Made by a program: the position numbers and the translations under genes
Source: Wolfiporia cocos
Lineage: Eukaryota; Basidiomycota; Agaricomycetes; Polyporales; Phaeolaceae
Direction: 5' to 3'
Length of the DNA stretch: 64,000 nt
Assembly: GCA_029448655.1 (NCBI GenBank)
Contig: JACCLO010000002.1
Span: 5,186,249-5,250,248 of the forward strand
Shown: positions 11,796-25,020 of the stretch, one piece after another
How the letters are laid out: every line of letters begins with the position of its first letter
How positions within the stretch are numbered: the stretch's first letter is position 1
Notes under the pieces: generated by a model
The model's database searches: none
Told to the model about the DNA's origin: nothing
What the model saw: the letters and a program-made list of their open reading frames with translations, nothing else

Positions 11796-12503
11796 TGTTA
11801 CGGTTGTTTTGATTTTTTGAATATCGTCAGAACTCACCACTGGGCGAATACGATACAGGGACTTGTTGCGCAACCAACTCCCCTGGCTACTCGTGACTCT
11901 ACTGGGCGCATCCCCAGTTGTACTAGTCTATAGGGCACGTTTCATCTTTGGCAGACCCAACTCTGCCACCGTTTCATGTTCATCGTTTGTTAGCTGATAG
12001 ATGGCGTTCAACCGCCATCGTTCCTATCTATCGTCTCAGGTATATCACTACATACCTATCAAACGTTTGGTACTATAGCATAGATAGTATCGGTGACATC
12101 TGGGACGGACTTGACCCCTGAAACCCAACGTGGTATATAAACTAATGTACTTACTGTCGAGGCTCTTCAGCTCGACCTTGTTGTATAAACAAGAAGTCTT
12201 ATACTCGTTCTCAAACGTAGGAAACTACGCTCAGTATTTCTCACTCGAGCAACCAAACGACTAAGTCCTCGAAGTGCACACTGACTTCTCGGACTTAGGC
12301 AAGTCTTATATTCTATTCGACTCGCACTTGAACAGATTATATCCTCTAACGTGTATTGGATATTAACCGATCTCCTAAGGACTTCACTTAGGACCCGAAG
12401 GCATCTAACGAGTATTTGCCTTGCATACGGCGACGTGCCTACGTGCAGAAGAACGATCTATATTCGTGACTCGAATATACGAACAGGTATTCGACCCGTA
12501 ACA
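11796..12503 (+). repeat. 5' LTR of Element A (708 bp)
   Basis: It starts TGTTACGG and ends CCCGTAACA, and is nearly identical to 19558-20271. TATATAA lies at 12134-12140. Sixteen bases later a short hairpin (stem GTCGAG/CTCGAC, 12156-12176) marks the likely transcription start region. Confidence 0.96.
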
Positions 12504-12537
12504 GAAGGTCGAGCTTATCACACCCTCACCTATCACG

Positions 12538-14397
12538 GTGCAAGGGCCCATGATATTTGGACCAGAATTCCCAGCACGACTGATTGAACTCTTGCCCGAG
12601 GACATTCAGAGAGTCTACAGACTCAACCGATACGAGTGGACTGACACCATTGGAGCCTTCCGTAACAGCGGAGGAATTGTTGTCATCCCAAGAGAAGATA
12701 GGGCATCGAAGTGGGTACAAGTATACCCCTCCGCAGGAACGACCGCTTGGGAAATAACGCGTGAAGCGTTCGAACGATTCGGAGAAATCCCTCCGATGTC
12801 AACCGCGACGTTGACCGAAAACGAAACCGAAACCATCAACAGAACCTTCGATGCCGATGGAAATACGAATCAGCCTTCGGGCGCCACAGGAATGGCAGGA
12901 ATTGAGCGCATCGGAGATGATGGGAGAAATCCTGGAAACTTTACAGGAACAGATAACAGCCAGACCGGAGGACAGGACCCTCCAGGATTTATATCTGCTT
13001 TTGCGCAGAGTGGGATTGGGCCTATGGCTGGAGGAACAGACCTCTTTGGAAACCCCCCACAGAACGCACCCGGAATGGGTAGCGGAGGAAATCCGTCTTG
13101 GACTAGCCCAAGCGGAGGAATGGGAACGACAAACCCAGGAACATGGCCTTCAGGCCTATTTGGACGAACCTCCGCAGGTACAAGCAGAGGAGGACTGGGA
13201 GGAAACTTCGGACTCGGAGGAGGGAATGCCCCCCCTCCTGGAGGACTCGGAGGAGGAACCCCCACGAACCCTGGAGGAGGAAACCCTGGAGGGAACCCAG
13301 GGAACCCCGGAGGAAACCCAGGAAACCCGGGTGGAGGATACCCGGGAGGAGGAGGACCCCCAGGAGGGCCTCCACCACCGAATGCGCCGCAGCCTCAACC
13401 TCCGGCGCCGAACCCGTACTACTGACCCCCGATGATAAAGATCAACCCCCCAGACGTATTCGACGGGGAACGATCCAACATGCAGAACTTCATAAACCAG
13501 TGCAATTCCTGGTTTACGATGTACGAAACGTCATTCCAAAACGACGTTCAGAGAGTGATTTTTATCCTCTCTTATATTTCGAACAAGGGGAAAACGGGCC
13601 AATGGAAACAGAATTATCACCGGGTTTATACGAACCCCCAGACGAAACGATTCTTCCCGCCTAGTCTTGCACAGTTTGATGCAGACTTCCAGAAAGCCTT
13701 TGGAGCCATCGAAGAGGTACAGAAGGCGCGGAAGAAAATCCTGGACGTAACCCAGGACAGGAAGGACATCGATGATTATATCACCGAGTTCAACAACTTG
13801 GCCGGAAAAGCCCAGTACGATCGATACAGTGCGGACGGAAACGCGCTGCTTATAACCCTATTCGAGAAAGGGTTACCCGAACATACGACCCGATACATCA
13901 TTGGCGTTCGGCCGCTACCAGCGACCATTGATGAATGGCAGTCCGCTGCCTCGTACTATGAAAATACGTACAAGATATTCTTGAAACGGGATAAACCGTT
14001 TGTCAAGAAAAAGGCTTGGCAAGCCTCGAACCAGAATAATGGACGCACTAGTGCTCCACAGACAACCGCACCGAAAGATCCGAATGCGATGGACGTAGAT
14101 CGAATGACCACCTAGGAAAGGGATGATCACATCAAGAAGGGAAAATGTTTCACCTGTCATCAGCCAGGGCATATGTCGCGACACTGCCCAAAGAGGCCGA
14201 GGAAGCCAGCCCGCCCTAGGCGGACTACTCGAAAGACCGAAGAGGAAGAAGCCGAGCAAGAAGCTCGCATTGAAGAAGTCTCTGAGGAAGAGACTGAATA
14301 CATCACCGCTAACAGAGCGGTCACAGCAATTAGGGCCCTGAAAGCCAAGAACCCCAAGCTCCTAGCACGACTCGTAGAAGAACAGGATTTTGCCTAG
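12538..14397 (+). pseudogene. Element A gag (two in-frame stops)
   Basis: This is one frame from 12538 to 14397, interrupted by TGA at 13423-13425 and TAG at 14113-14115. The N-terminal 295 codons end in a long Gly/Pro/Asn-rich tail. The second block starts INPPDVFDGERSNMQNFI, the usual entry of a retrotransposon gag domain. After the TAG comes a classic nucleocapsid zinc knuckle, CFTCHQPGHMSRHC (CX2CX4HX4C). The frame ends at a TAG just as the -1 frame, which leads into the protease, is open. A programmed -1 shift at the TTTT near 14390 would be the usual way to make Gag-Pol, but I cannot prove it. Confidence 0.85.
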
Positions 14398-17300
14398 GAG
14401 GGAAGCCCACGGTCTTACCCTCCGAGAAAGCAGCGCATGTAATTACCTCGTTCGAGAAGAATCGATCCCTCTTCATCCCGGTAATCATGACGCTGGCAAA
14501 ACCCGTGAAGTGCAATGCACTAATCGACTCAGGAGCAATGTCGAACCTGATCCACAGCAGAGTGGTAGAAAAATACAAGGTGCCCACGCAACCCTTGAAG
14601 AACCCGATCATCGTCAAAAATGTTGACGGAACAGAAAACAAAGATGGGCGAATAGACCGAGAAGCCACCATACTACTGCGATATCCGAAGACCCAGAAAA
14701 CGCGAAAGGTCCGATTCCTGGTAGGATCAATCGGAACAGAGAATATGATTCTAGGGTATGGATGGCTAAAAGACGAGAACCCCACAATCGACTGGAGGGA
14801 CCAAACAGTCGATGTACGATCAATACTAGGGGCAGAAGAAAAGAACCAGGAAGCCACGATCCGAATGGACACGGTGGAGATGGTAGTTGCCCCAGAAGGG
14901 AAAATTCCAACAAGGGGGACCCAAGAAGCTGCAGGATACGACCTTTACGCCGCAGAAGAAACCAAGATTCCTGCCGGAGGATGGAAACTCGTCTCTACAG
15001 GAGTAAAAATGAAGATCCCGAAGGGATCGTATGGAAGGTTGGCCGGACGATCAGGCAACACCCTCAGACACGGATTGGTGGTACAAGCCGGAATCATAGA
15101 CTCGGACTACCGAGGAGATGTCGGGGCCATCATCTTCAACTACTCAGACAAAGCACATAGAATTATCCAGGGCATGCGAATAGCCCAGATAATTTTCGAA
15201 CAACACCTCACCCCCGACATTATAGAGGTCGAAGACCTAGATGAAACAGAACGAGGGGAGAAAGGGTTTGGATCCACGGACCAGCCAGAGGAAACAGCGC
15301 AGCGGCTCTATACTCCTGAGGAGTACGAAGCGATCCGACGCTTTGCAAAAGATAACCCCAGGATCATAGGAAAGAAAGGGGAGACGCGAAAGAAGTTCAG
15401 AACAAAGATACAAATCATCAACGCTGTCAGGAAAGCGCTGACGAAATCCCAGGAATTCGCACAGAAGACCCCCGAACCAGAACGGACGATTGAGGAGATG
15501 GTTCCGAAACACCTACTGGACTTCGCCAAGGTGTTCAGCAAGGAATCCGCAGCAGCGTTCCCTCCGTCGAGACCATGGGACCACGCAATCGAATTAAAAC
15601 CCGATTTTGTGCCAAAAGACTGCAAAGTCTATGCACTCTCGCCTAAAGAGCAGCAGGCACTGGACGAATTCCTAAAAGAAAACTTGGCCAAGGGATTCAT
15701 AGTCCCTTCCAAATCCCCAATGGCATCACCATTCTTTTTCGTCCCAAAGAAAGACAGCGGCCTACGACCCTGTCAAGATTATCGATATCTGAACGAAGGG
15801 ACGATAAAGAACGTCTACCCCTTACCGCTGATCTCAGAGCTCCTGGAAAAGCTAAAAGGAGCGAAGATCTTCACAAAAATGGACCTCAGGGCGGGATACA
15901 ACAACGTGCGGATCAAGAAGGGAGACGAATGGAAAGTGGCTTTCAAAACAAATCGAGGGTTATACGAGCCCACGGTTATGTTTTTCGGACTGTGCAACGC
16001 ACCCGGGACCTTCCAGGCAATGATGAATGAAATCCTGAAAGAAGACATTCTCGAAGGATGGGTGCTCGTCTATATGGACGACATCCTCATTTTCTCAGAA
16101 GATGAGAAAACACACAAGGAACGAGAACGGCGAATTCTCCAAAGACTGGTGGATAACCACCTCTTTGTGAAACCTGAAAAATGCGCCTTTGGCGTCGACA
16201 GAGTCGAATTTCTGGGGTTAGTCATCACCCCAGGAAATATTCAGATGGACCCAGCGAAACTCAATGGGATTAAAGAATGGCCAACCCCCCGGAACCTTAA
16301 AGAAGTTAGGTCCTTCCTAGGATTCGCGAACTTCTATCGAAAATTCATCGATCATTACTCGACGCACGCCCGACCCCTAGTAGACCTCACAAAAACGGTC
16401 ACAGGAACAGGGTTTCAGTGGACGAACAAAGAACAAAAAGCATTCGAATTCATGAAGAAAGCATTCACGACGGCGCCCGCACTAGGAACACCAGACAAGG
16501 AAAAACCGTTTATCCTCGAAACAGACACATCTCAGTTTGCCACAGGAGCAGTACTGAAACAGATAGATGAAACAGGGCGCGAACGGCCAGTGGGATATCT
16601 CTCACAATCCCTGACATCAACAGAACGGAACTACGAAATCTACGATCGCGAACTACTCGGAATAATCCGAGCATTAGAAGAATGGCGGCACCTATTGGAA
16701 GGAGCACCGCATCGGATCTTGATCCGAAGTGATCATCAGAACCTGACGTACTGGAGAAGCGCACAGCGCCTAAATCGGCGACAAGCGAGATGGCATCTAT
16801 TCCTTTCGCAATTCGACCTGAAATTGCAGCACGTCCCCGGAAGGAAACTAGTCATGGCCGACACACTTTCCAGGTTGTACCACCTGGACGAAAGCAACGA
16901 AGACAACGAGGGAATCACCATGATTCCAGACGAACTCGTCGTCCATGCGATCCAGATCCAGATCATTGATCGAATCAAGAACGCCAACGATCAAGATGAA
17001 TCTGCGGAACAAGCGATCCATGCTCTAGGGGGCACAAGCGAATTCCCCGCAAGAACCACCGCAGATGAATGGCAACAAACGGATGGAATACTGCTCTACA
17101 GGGGCAGGATGTACGTGCCAAGGGACGAGGGCCTTCGACGGGACGTCATCTCAAAATACCACGACACGATCCCGGCCGGACACCCTGGAATCTGGGGTAC
17201 AACAGTACAGGTTACGACTCACTTTTGGTGGCCTGACATGAGAACAATGATAGCGGAATATGTCCGGGGCTGTGCAATCTGTCAACAGATGAAACCTGAT

Positions 17301-18399
17301 AGGAATCCGCTAAAACCCCCTTTGCAACCAATACCGACACGGGAAGACGCCCTCCCCTTCTCACAGTGCTCGGTCGATTTTGTCACCGACCTGCCAAGAG
17401 TCGGAAAGTATGACTCCATGATGGTGATTGTCGACCATGGCCTATCCAAGGCCATCTCTCTCACCCCATGCGACAAGACAATTACGAGCGAAGGGGCCGC
17501 AGAAATATTCCATCGAAAGATATATTCGCAATACGGCATCCCCCGAAAAATCATCTCAGGACAGAGGACCGCAATTTGCATCAAAACTATTCAGGGAATT
17601 ATGCAAGCTGCAGGGAACGGAGTCAGCAATGAGTACAGCATACCATCCCCAGACGGACGGACAAACGGAAAGGATGAACCAACAGATCGAAGTATACCTT
17701 CGCATCTATTGCATGAACGACCCTTTCCAAGTGGGTACAACGACTACCTGACGTCGAATTTGCACATAACACCAGACGAACTGAAAATCGACCATGCGCC
17801 ACTTGAAATAATCTTGGGATACATCCCAAGAGGATTTCCAGACTACGACAGAGTAGGAAACGTCCCGGCAGCTGTCGACAGGATCAAGAAGATCAAAGAG
17901 GCGCGAAAGATGGCATTCATCCGCGCATGAATTAGCCCAGAAAAGAATGGCAGGGCGGCTTCCTCAGAGAACTGCCGAAGCTTGAGAAAGGGGATAAGGT
18001 CTGGCTCGACGCCAAGAACCTAACTGATCCCCTACGAATCGAACAAACTGGCACCAAAAAGAGAAGGACCCTTCACCATCACAGAAAAGATGGGACCCAC
18101 GACATACCGGCTGCAGTTACCGGCAAACTGGAAGATTCATCCGGTCTTCCACGCTGCCTTACTAAAACCATTCAAAGAAACAAGGGTACACGGACCCAAT
18201 TACCTACGGCCGCCACCTGATATCATCAAGGGACAAGAAGAATACGAAGTCGAAGCCATCTTGGCTGACAGATGGCAAAGAAAGAAGCATCAATACTTCG
18301 TCAAGTGGAAAGGCTATGCCACTGGCCGACAACTCATGGGAAGACGAGGCGAACTTGGAGCATTCCAAGGAGCTGATAAAAGACTACCACAGGACGAGA
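14398..18399 (+). pseudogene. Element A pol: protease-dUTPase-RT-RNase H-integrase-chromodomain, frameshifted
   Basis: The frame is open to 17930. The protease carries ALIDSGA. The dUTPase (about 14905-15285) has motifs AAGYDLY, GRSGNT, GIIDSDYRGD, GMRIAQII and RGEKGFGST. RT has YMDDILIF at about 16071; RNase H has ETDTSQFATGAV; the integrase has an HHCC zinc finger ending CAICQQMKP. The integrase core is broken by one additional G at about 17559, which moves the second catalytic Asp out of frame, with a second shift near 17735. The GPY/F-like segment and the chromodomain (EYEVEAILADRWQRKKH, about 18245) follow in other frames, with another shift at about 18320. The protein cannot be made intact. 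Confidence 0.9.
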
Positions 18400-19546
18400 G
18401 TCAGAACAACCCCGACACTCGAAAACAGGACAGTAATAGTATGTCGACGACTCGCCACCAACTTCCCCGCCGTACCACGACCCCCGGCGATGCAGATCGT
18501 CGAGAAGGCCGACCGCGAGGTACGCCACCAAGAAGGTACTCCCCCCAGCATCTGCAGATTAGACACGCCCTCCTCTGGTACAGGGCCGAGGGACCTTTTG
18601 CTGGCCGAAGCCGATGGCTGGTCGGCCCTCTTCGACATCGCGCAGGACCTCACCCACGTCTACAGCTCGTACCAGAACATCACCGAGGACCTCGTCCGAA
18701 TGGAGGGGCAGATCAGAGCGCAGAGAGAGGGACTCGAGCTACTCACCGACAGACTTATCGACCGATTGGCCGCCACTACAACGGCCCGACTACGACACGC
18801 AGCTCAACGACTTCGAGGATCGCGAGCACGTTGCTCCCAACCGACCCGAATACACACCGCGACCCGCCCGCTTTTTCACCCCCGACGAACGACGCCGAGT
18901 TGCAAGGCCGTTTAATTTTATGGAGGGCGATAGAGTATTATTTCCGTTGCCTACCGAGACTCAGAGGGCCCGCCGAACAGGAGTTAGAGACCCGACGCCA
19001 CGTATTCTGGTATGGGAGGCAACGGGAGACGTGAACCACCTGCACGCCCGACGAGCCCTAGGGCTACCCCAGCACGACAGCAAAGAGCGAATAGCACGCC
19101 GCCTATTCGACGATCTCCTTCAGTGCAGAGTATTACCCGCGAGGAGTTTGAGCGAGGTGCGAGGGAGCACGAACGAGACACCGCCTCCTTACCAACGTGG
19201 GCCGCACGAAACCTTCACCGAGCTGCACACCACTGGAGGTACCAACATAACGAATACCTCCGCGATATCCCTTCCCTACGGGTACCAGCGAGGCCCTCAC
19301 CTGAGCAGCCGTGTCGACACTGTGGTTCCACTAACCACTGGATCCTCGACTGCCCCGATTATATTTGCAGAACTTGTGGGCTCAATCAACCAGGTCATCG
19401 ACAGAATGAATGCCGCCAACACTTCGTATGGCGAACTCCTACGACCCCGTCCCTCAGCGGGAACGGCGACATCTACAACGAACAGGACGCCGAGGCACTC
19501 TGAAGAGGGGAACTTGGAAAATTCGTCGAGGCCGACGAATGCTTAG
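18400..19546 (+). pseudogene. Element A extra 3' reading frame: coiled coil plus double zinc knuckle
   Basis: More than 1.1 kb of coding-like sequence lies between the chromodomain and the 3' LTR, where Gypsy elements usually have none. It starts in frame with the chromodomain tail (18316-18915). It has a heptad-like stretch at about 18630-18770 (VRMEGQIRAQREGLELLTDR). It later reads in a second frame (FTPDERRRVARPFNFMEGDR, about 18870), and then returns to a third segment (19012-19503). That segment contains two consecutive knuckles at about 19312-19413: CRHCGSTNHWILDC and CRTCGLNQPGHRQNEC. Frame changes show decay. It may be a gag-like or nucleic-acid-chaperone module captured at the env position, or the C-terminal part of an enlarged pol protein. 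I recognise no named family. Confidence 0.65.
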
Positions 19547-19557
19547 GGAGGGGCTGA
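19544..19557 (+). other. Polypurine tract of Element A
   Basis: TAGGGAGGGGCTGA lies immediately before the 3' LTR, where plus-strand DNA priming is expected. Confidence 0.75.
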
Positions 19558-20271
19558 TGTTACGGTTATTTTGATTTTTCGAATATCGACAGAACTCACC
19601 ACCTGGGCGAATACGATACAGGGACTTGTTGCGCAACCAACTCCCCCTGGCTACTCGTGACTCTTACTGGGCGCATCCCCAGTTGTACTAGTCTATAGGG
19701 CTCGTTTCATCTTTGGCAGATCCAACTCTGCCACCGTTTCATGTTCATCGTTTATTAGCTGATAGATGGCGTTCAACCGCCATCGTTCCTATCTATCGTC
19801 TCAGATATATCACTACATACCTTATCAAACGTTTGGTACTATAGCGTAGATAGTATCGGTGGACATCTGGGACAGGACTTGACCCCTGAAACCTAACGTA
19901 GTATATAAACTCATGTACTTACTGTCGAGGCTCTTCAGCTCGACCTTGTTGTATAAACAAGAAGTCTTATACTCGTTCTCAAACGTAGGAAACTACGCTC
20001 AGTATTTCTCACTCGAGCAACCGAACGACTAAGTCCTCGAAGTGCACACTGACTTCTCGGACTTAGGCGAGTCTTATATTCTATTCGACTCGCACTTGAA
20101 CAGATTATATCCTCTAACGTGTATTGGATATTAACCGATCTCCTAAGGACTTCACTTAGGACCCGAAGGCATCTAACGAGTATTTGCCTTGCATACGGCG
20201 ACGTGCCTACGTGCAGAAGAACGATCTATATTCGCGACTCGAATATACGAACGGGTATTCGACCCGTAACA
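19558..20271 (+). repeat. 3' LTR of Element A (714 bp)
   Basis: This is nearly identical to 11796-12503, with a few substitutions and small indels. It ends CCCGTAACA and is followed by the target duplicate CATTA. Confidence 0.96.
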
Positions 20272-20745
20272 CATTATAGACAATGTACGACGCTGTTTTA
20301 TGCATGAGATGAGTGGATTCATTTATACGTGCTGCACTCTTGAGCCAGCATGACTCCACGTGGTCTTGTTGGTTGTCAAGGATATGCAATGATTATAGTT
20401 ATCGTAGCACTGTGTTCAAGTCATTGACATGTCGAATTCATCTTCGTTGTCAAGCTGTAGATTGGGTGTGGACTTAGTGTAATAGTGTTTAGTACTTAGG
20501 CATGGGCATCATATGCACCAGCACCCTCCTGCATACATACAATGATCTAAGTAGTTGTTTTATTGTAATCCTATAATGCATATAATGTGTATATCATCAG
20601 TTCAATCGATGGGGTTGGCCGAAACATTCAACGTCTGTCAAAAATTGCGCAGAGACGCCCACCATGGCCCAATGTGGCAGTATGCACGTGATTGTTGGCA
20701 CTTGGTGCTATGCAAACCCGCTGGGTAATTAACCTCAAGTCGGTT

Positions 20746-22686
20746 CCAACATGGCCTGCTATGCACATTATGTGTGATCATGGACAAATCCATTCTCATT
20801 ACACAAGGCAATCGAACCACGGAGAATGGCAAATGCTGGCTCTCAAATCAAGTATCACAGGCTCTCAAGTTAAGTCTCATAGATGCTACAACCAATGGGT
20901 GGGCGGGCCATTCATCCCACACAATCTTCACGTGTGCCACGCATGGGAAGCGATGTAGGCCTCAGGGGCACATGGGGAGATTACAAAGCTAGCACTAAAT
21001 ACAAGGTTGCAGGCCACAGAAAGCGAAATATCGAGAGAAAAGACACAAAAAAGGGTACAGAGAGAGGGTTAAAAAGAAAACAGTGTCGATGCCAAAGGTG
21101 AAAATGGCGGGCTGGTGAATAATGTGGCACCCCTCCATGCACCACGGCGGTGCACCTCTACGCCTTTTCGGGCAGTGGCTCCTGCATCTCCTACACTCTC
21201 TGTTCTGCATGCACCTGTCGAAATCGAGGTGAGCAAGCCAAAATCACGCCGGAGTCACCAAATTTACGCTGGATGTGCCAAACCTCAAAGCAATCCCAAA
21301 TCACATACTCAACGTAAAAGTGCCGAAGAGTATCAATGTCCCCAACAAAGCAACAGCAACGATACCAAGTTTAAGTAGCAGGTGCCACCAAATATCAGGA
21401 GCTGGCAAATCAAATGTAACTGTACAAAATGTAACTTTGATGCTGCACCAACTCCAAGCTGAACTATGGTATCCCAAATCTTTTTGTCTGCTGGTGCCCT
21501 TCATATAATAGAGCTCAAAGGCCCAAATTTGAAGGAATGCAGTTCACGCTCAGTGCAAGGAACGAGCACTGAGCAGAACTAGTGCTTACTAAGTGAGCCA
21601 AAGAGGAAGGGCACATCAACATGCTTCATCCATGCTCCCTTCTTCTCGACTTGCCGTAAGCATGTCGCAGCCGCTTTTCTCGCCCACCCACCCACTCCTT
21701 GTGTTGAGTGTTGGTGTGGTCGTGCACGTGTTTTGGCCATCTACACCACTCCTTGATGCATGAGAGAGCTGGTCCCTCCCATGTCGTCCCATTCTGAGTT
21801 CCGGCTCACAAGAATTCACGTCCCAATGCACCGCATGCATTTTGGACAATTCACTCCTTGCGTTCAACACGACCAGAACTCGTGCAGAAACCTAGCGGTC
21901 ACGTGCTGAATTGGGACCACCTCCTCTCCCCCCAACCACACACTACTTGTTGCAGTAACAGATACTGTCAAGTACTTGCATTATATAACTTCTATACTAC
22001 TGCCTGATAGCACAGGCTTGCAACTTAGGAAGCCAATTGAATTCGAAAGAGCTGAAAATAACACACGTGACTACTTTGATCATTTCAATAGAAAGAGAAA
22101 ACAAATTGAACAGTGTCAAAAATCCCAATCAGAGCTATTGATGGGCCTCGGCTCAGTTTTTCCTTGATGAATTCCTTCCAAAATTGCAACAGACCTTCTT
22201 ACCATCCACCAGACTGAGTATATAATTTTCCGAGCACAAAATAGTACTATGTCAGTACACAGAAGTAGATTGCAGTCAAAGCATGACATCAGCCACACAT
22301 CTTAGCTTAGTCAGAAAATTCGAACTCAGCCTCCCATTGCTAATGGCCTGATGATGCCAGCCGGCTGCAACACACTGACAGCATAATGCCATCTGATGCT
22401 GTGCATTTGGCAACTTAGCAATCATGACTGATGGCATGACTGATGCTCAGAGAAAAGTTGCATTACTGTTGTGATACTTCAAGGACTTCAGTATCATGCA
22501 CGATACATTTTTGGAGGCTCATAAAAATTGTACGTATACTACAGATGTATGGCTATCATTTTTAAAAACTCCGAGAGATTCAAGGTCATGAAGATACAGA
22601 CAGAACTTGGTGGGACATGCAAAAAGGTTGCATAGATGGTGCAGCGATAGTACCTCTACAGAGCAAGATGGTCATCTTGTTGGATA
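20746..22686. other. No gene recognised
   Basis: This is AT-rich sequence with short open frames that do not match any family I know. About 22480-22600 can be read as a weak transposase-like fragment (…TYTTDVWLS…), which is too short and broken to name. Confidence 0.4.
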
Positions 22687-23699
22687 CTTGAGGTTCATTA
22701 CCCAGTGGATTTGCATAGCACCAAGTGCCAAGGATCACATGTGTTTCCCAGCGGTGTGTGCTCTAGCGCTGCCACATATGAACATTGAAGACCCCAAAGC
22801 TGTGGTAGCTTATAAAGGCAGAATATAATACATTGTAAGTTGGTCGTCACCCATGTGTGCATGGATGCTGGATATCAAAATGAAGGAAGCTCACGGCATG
22901 ATTATTTACTATAGTAATTGTAATAGGAGACATCAATCGAATTCGCTATAGACAGTGTACAACACTAATCATGACTAAGATCATTTTGTCAGCAGATGAG
23001 TGGCTTCATTTATACGTACTGCACCTTTGAGCCAGTGTGACTCTGTGCAGGACGTCTTGTTGGTCCTCAAGGATATGCAGTGATCATCATAGCACTGTGA
23101 CCAAGTCATTGATGTGTTGACCTCATCTTTGTAGTCAAGCTGTAGATTGGGTGTGGACTTAGTGTTTAGTACTTAGGTGTCAGTGTTATATGCACCAGCA
23201 CCCTCCTGTATACATATAATGATCTAAGTGGTTGTTTTCAATGTAATCTTATAATGCATATAATGCATATATCTTCAATTCAGTTGATAGGGTCGGCCAA
23301 AATGTTCAATGTCTGTCAATAATCACCATCCACCCACTCTACCTCATCCATGACTACCAAACCCACTCTACGATGTCCCAACCCATGCACCAAACCTTGA
23401 ACATCATCACCACACCCGTGACTTTCGCATTCAACCTCATTTTCAATGTGGCCCAAAGTTCCCATAGAGCCCATGACATCTTAAAATCTCAGTATGCCCT
23501 ACCATTATGGAAGACCCATGTCTCCTACCTACTCAGAGGGACTTCAGTCAATCTATAAGTAATGGGAGCTCGCGCTGTAGGCACTCACGTGTCGCTAGCG
23601 TGCAGCTAGCGTGTCGCTCGCGTTTTGTGCACATGGCGAGCACATTTGCCGTGTGGCGGCACCTGTAGGGCGCCCATCGAGTGTGCGCCTGCGCCTGCA

Positions 23700-25020
23700 A
23701 GGCGTGCGTGCCGGTTGCAAAGGTGTTACAAGCGAAGCGACGACAAGGCCGAGCGTTAGCGATGTTACGGATATTTCGATTTTTCGAACGCTGACAGAAC
23801 TCACCATGGGGTAAATATGATACAGGGACTTGTTGCGCAACCAACCCCCTGGCTATTCGTGACTCGTACTGGGCGCATCCCCGGTTGTACTAGTGTATAG
23901 GGCGAGTTTCACCTTTGGCAGATCCAGCTCTGTCCTGTTTCATGTTTATCATTTACTAGCTGATAGATGGCGTTCAACTGCCGTCATCATTCCTATCTAT
24001 CGTTTCAGATATAACACTCCATACTTATCAAACGTTTGGTACTATAGTGTAAATAGTAGCGGTGACATCTGGAACGGATTTGACCCCGGAAAACCCTACG
24101 TAGTATATAAACTCATGTATCTACGGTCGAAGCTCTTCAGCTCAACCTTGTTGTACAAACAAGAAGTCTTATACTCATTCTCAAACGTAGGAAACTACGC
24201 TCAGTATTTTCTCGAGCAACCCGACGACTAAGTCCTCGAAGTGCACATTTACTTCTCGGACTTAGGCAAGTCTTATATTCTATTAGACTTGCAACCCAAA
24301 CAGATTATATCCTCTAACGTGTATTGGATATCAAACGATCTCCTAGGAACTTCACCTAGGACTTGAAAGCATCTAACGCATATCTGCCTTGCACACGGTA
24401 AACATACCTACGTGCAGAAGAATGATCTATATTTGCGGTACGAATATACAAACGGGTATTCGACCCATAACAAGCAAGGTGGAGGAGTGGCTGAGCGGGC
24501 AGAGATAAGCAATACAAGTTCTAAATACTAAATTGTGGCGAAACCACAGGTAATTAAGCTAGTCATATAATAAAGGGACGACCATTGCATGGGAACTGCC
24601 ATGTGCTTTTCCACGTGTGCCACATGCTGTCCATCATCCCATAGGGATTGCACCACTGACCCGGGGAGTTGGCCACTGGATTCCCATGCCTGGTGCCTGC
24701 AAGGTGTGTGTTCAAATCCCTTCGACGAAAACTCGCATTTCGTGTGTCCTCCCTGTGTTGTGCCATGGGGATTTTGTAGCTGTTGTAATGTAGATGGCCT
24801 GTACTGTAGATACCTGCCAGAAAATTGCGATAAATCAAGAGAATTCAGGGAGTTTTTGAGGCACCACATTTGTGGACACAATGTTACAAGCAAAGCAACG
24901 ATGACACTGAGCATCAGCAAGGTGGAGGAAGTGGCTGAGTGGGCAGAGAACAAAGGACAGGTGCAGCAGGGTGATCACACACCCTGGAGGTTGGGTGGAC
25001 TCATAATGTCTCCATCCAAT
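23700..25020. repeat. R3 dispersed repeat, two copies around 24 kb
   Basis: The shared words GTTACAAGC, GAGCATCAG and GGTGGAGGA(A)GTGGCTGAG occur at 23727-24500 (split by the solo LTR) and 24885-24950. They recur inverted at 63550-63600 and 63895-63990. The part CTGTAGATACCTGCC (24802) also has an inverted counterpart near 63680. I see no protein family in it. Confidence 0.65.
23763..24472 (+). repeat. Solo LTR of the Element A family (710 bp)
   Basis: It starts TGTTACGG and ends CCCATAACA, and is about as long as the Element A LTRs. Flanks AGCGA (before) and AGCAA (after) are a 5-bp duplication with one change. The element sits inside a copy of repeat R3: GTTACAAGCGAAGCGACGA before and AGGTGGAGGAGTGGCTGAG after are contiguous in the copy at about 24887-24940. 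Confidence 0.93.

Larger units (their letters stand above)
11796..20271 (+). mobile_element. Element A: Ty3/Gypsy chromo-retrotransposon with internal dUTPase
   Basis: The element is 8476 bp, bounded by LTRs that start TGTTACGG and end CCCGTAACA, and flanked by the 5-bp target duplication CATTA (11791-11795 and 20272-20276). A purine tract (AGGGAGGGGCTGA) precedes the 3' LTR. Order: gag, protease, dUTPase, RT, RNase H, integrase, chromodomain, and an additional 3' frame with zinc knuckles. It is inactive: gag has two in-frame stops and the integrase and chromodomain are frameshifted. I could not match the primer-binding site after 12503 to a tRNA. Confidence 0.95.
11650..20745. repeat. R1 dispersed repeat copy split by Element A (11650-11795 and 20272-20745)
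   Basis: The left piece (GCACCAAGCGCC, then CTAAAGCTGTGGTAGCTTATGAAG) matches 22712-22820. The right piece (ATAGACAATGTAC onward, about 370 bp, then an inverted terminal repeat ending CTCAAG near 20740) matches 22945-23328. The two pieces are therefore one repeat copy interrupted by Element A. The uninterrupted site at about 22938 reads GAATTCGCTATAGAC, against GAATTCATTA before and CATTATAGAC after the element. Confidence 0.8.
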
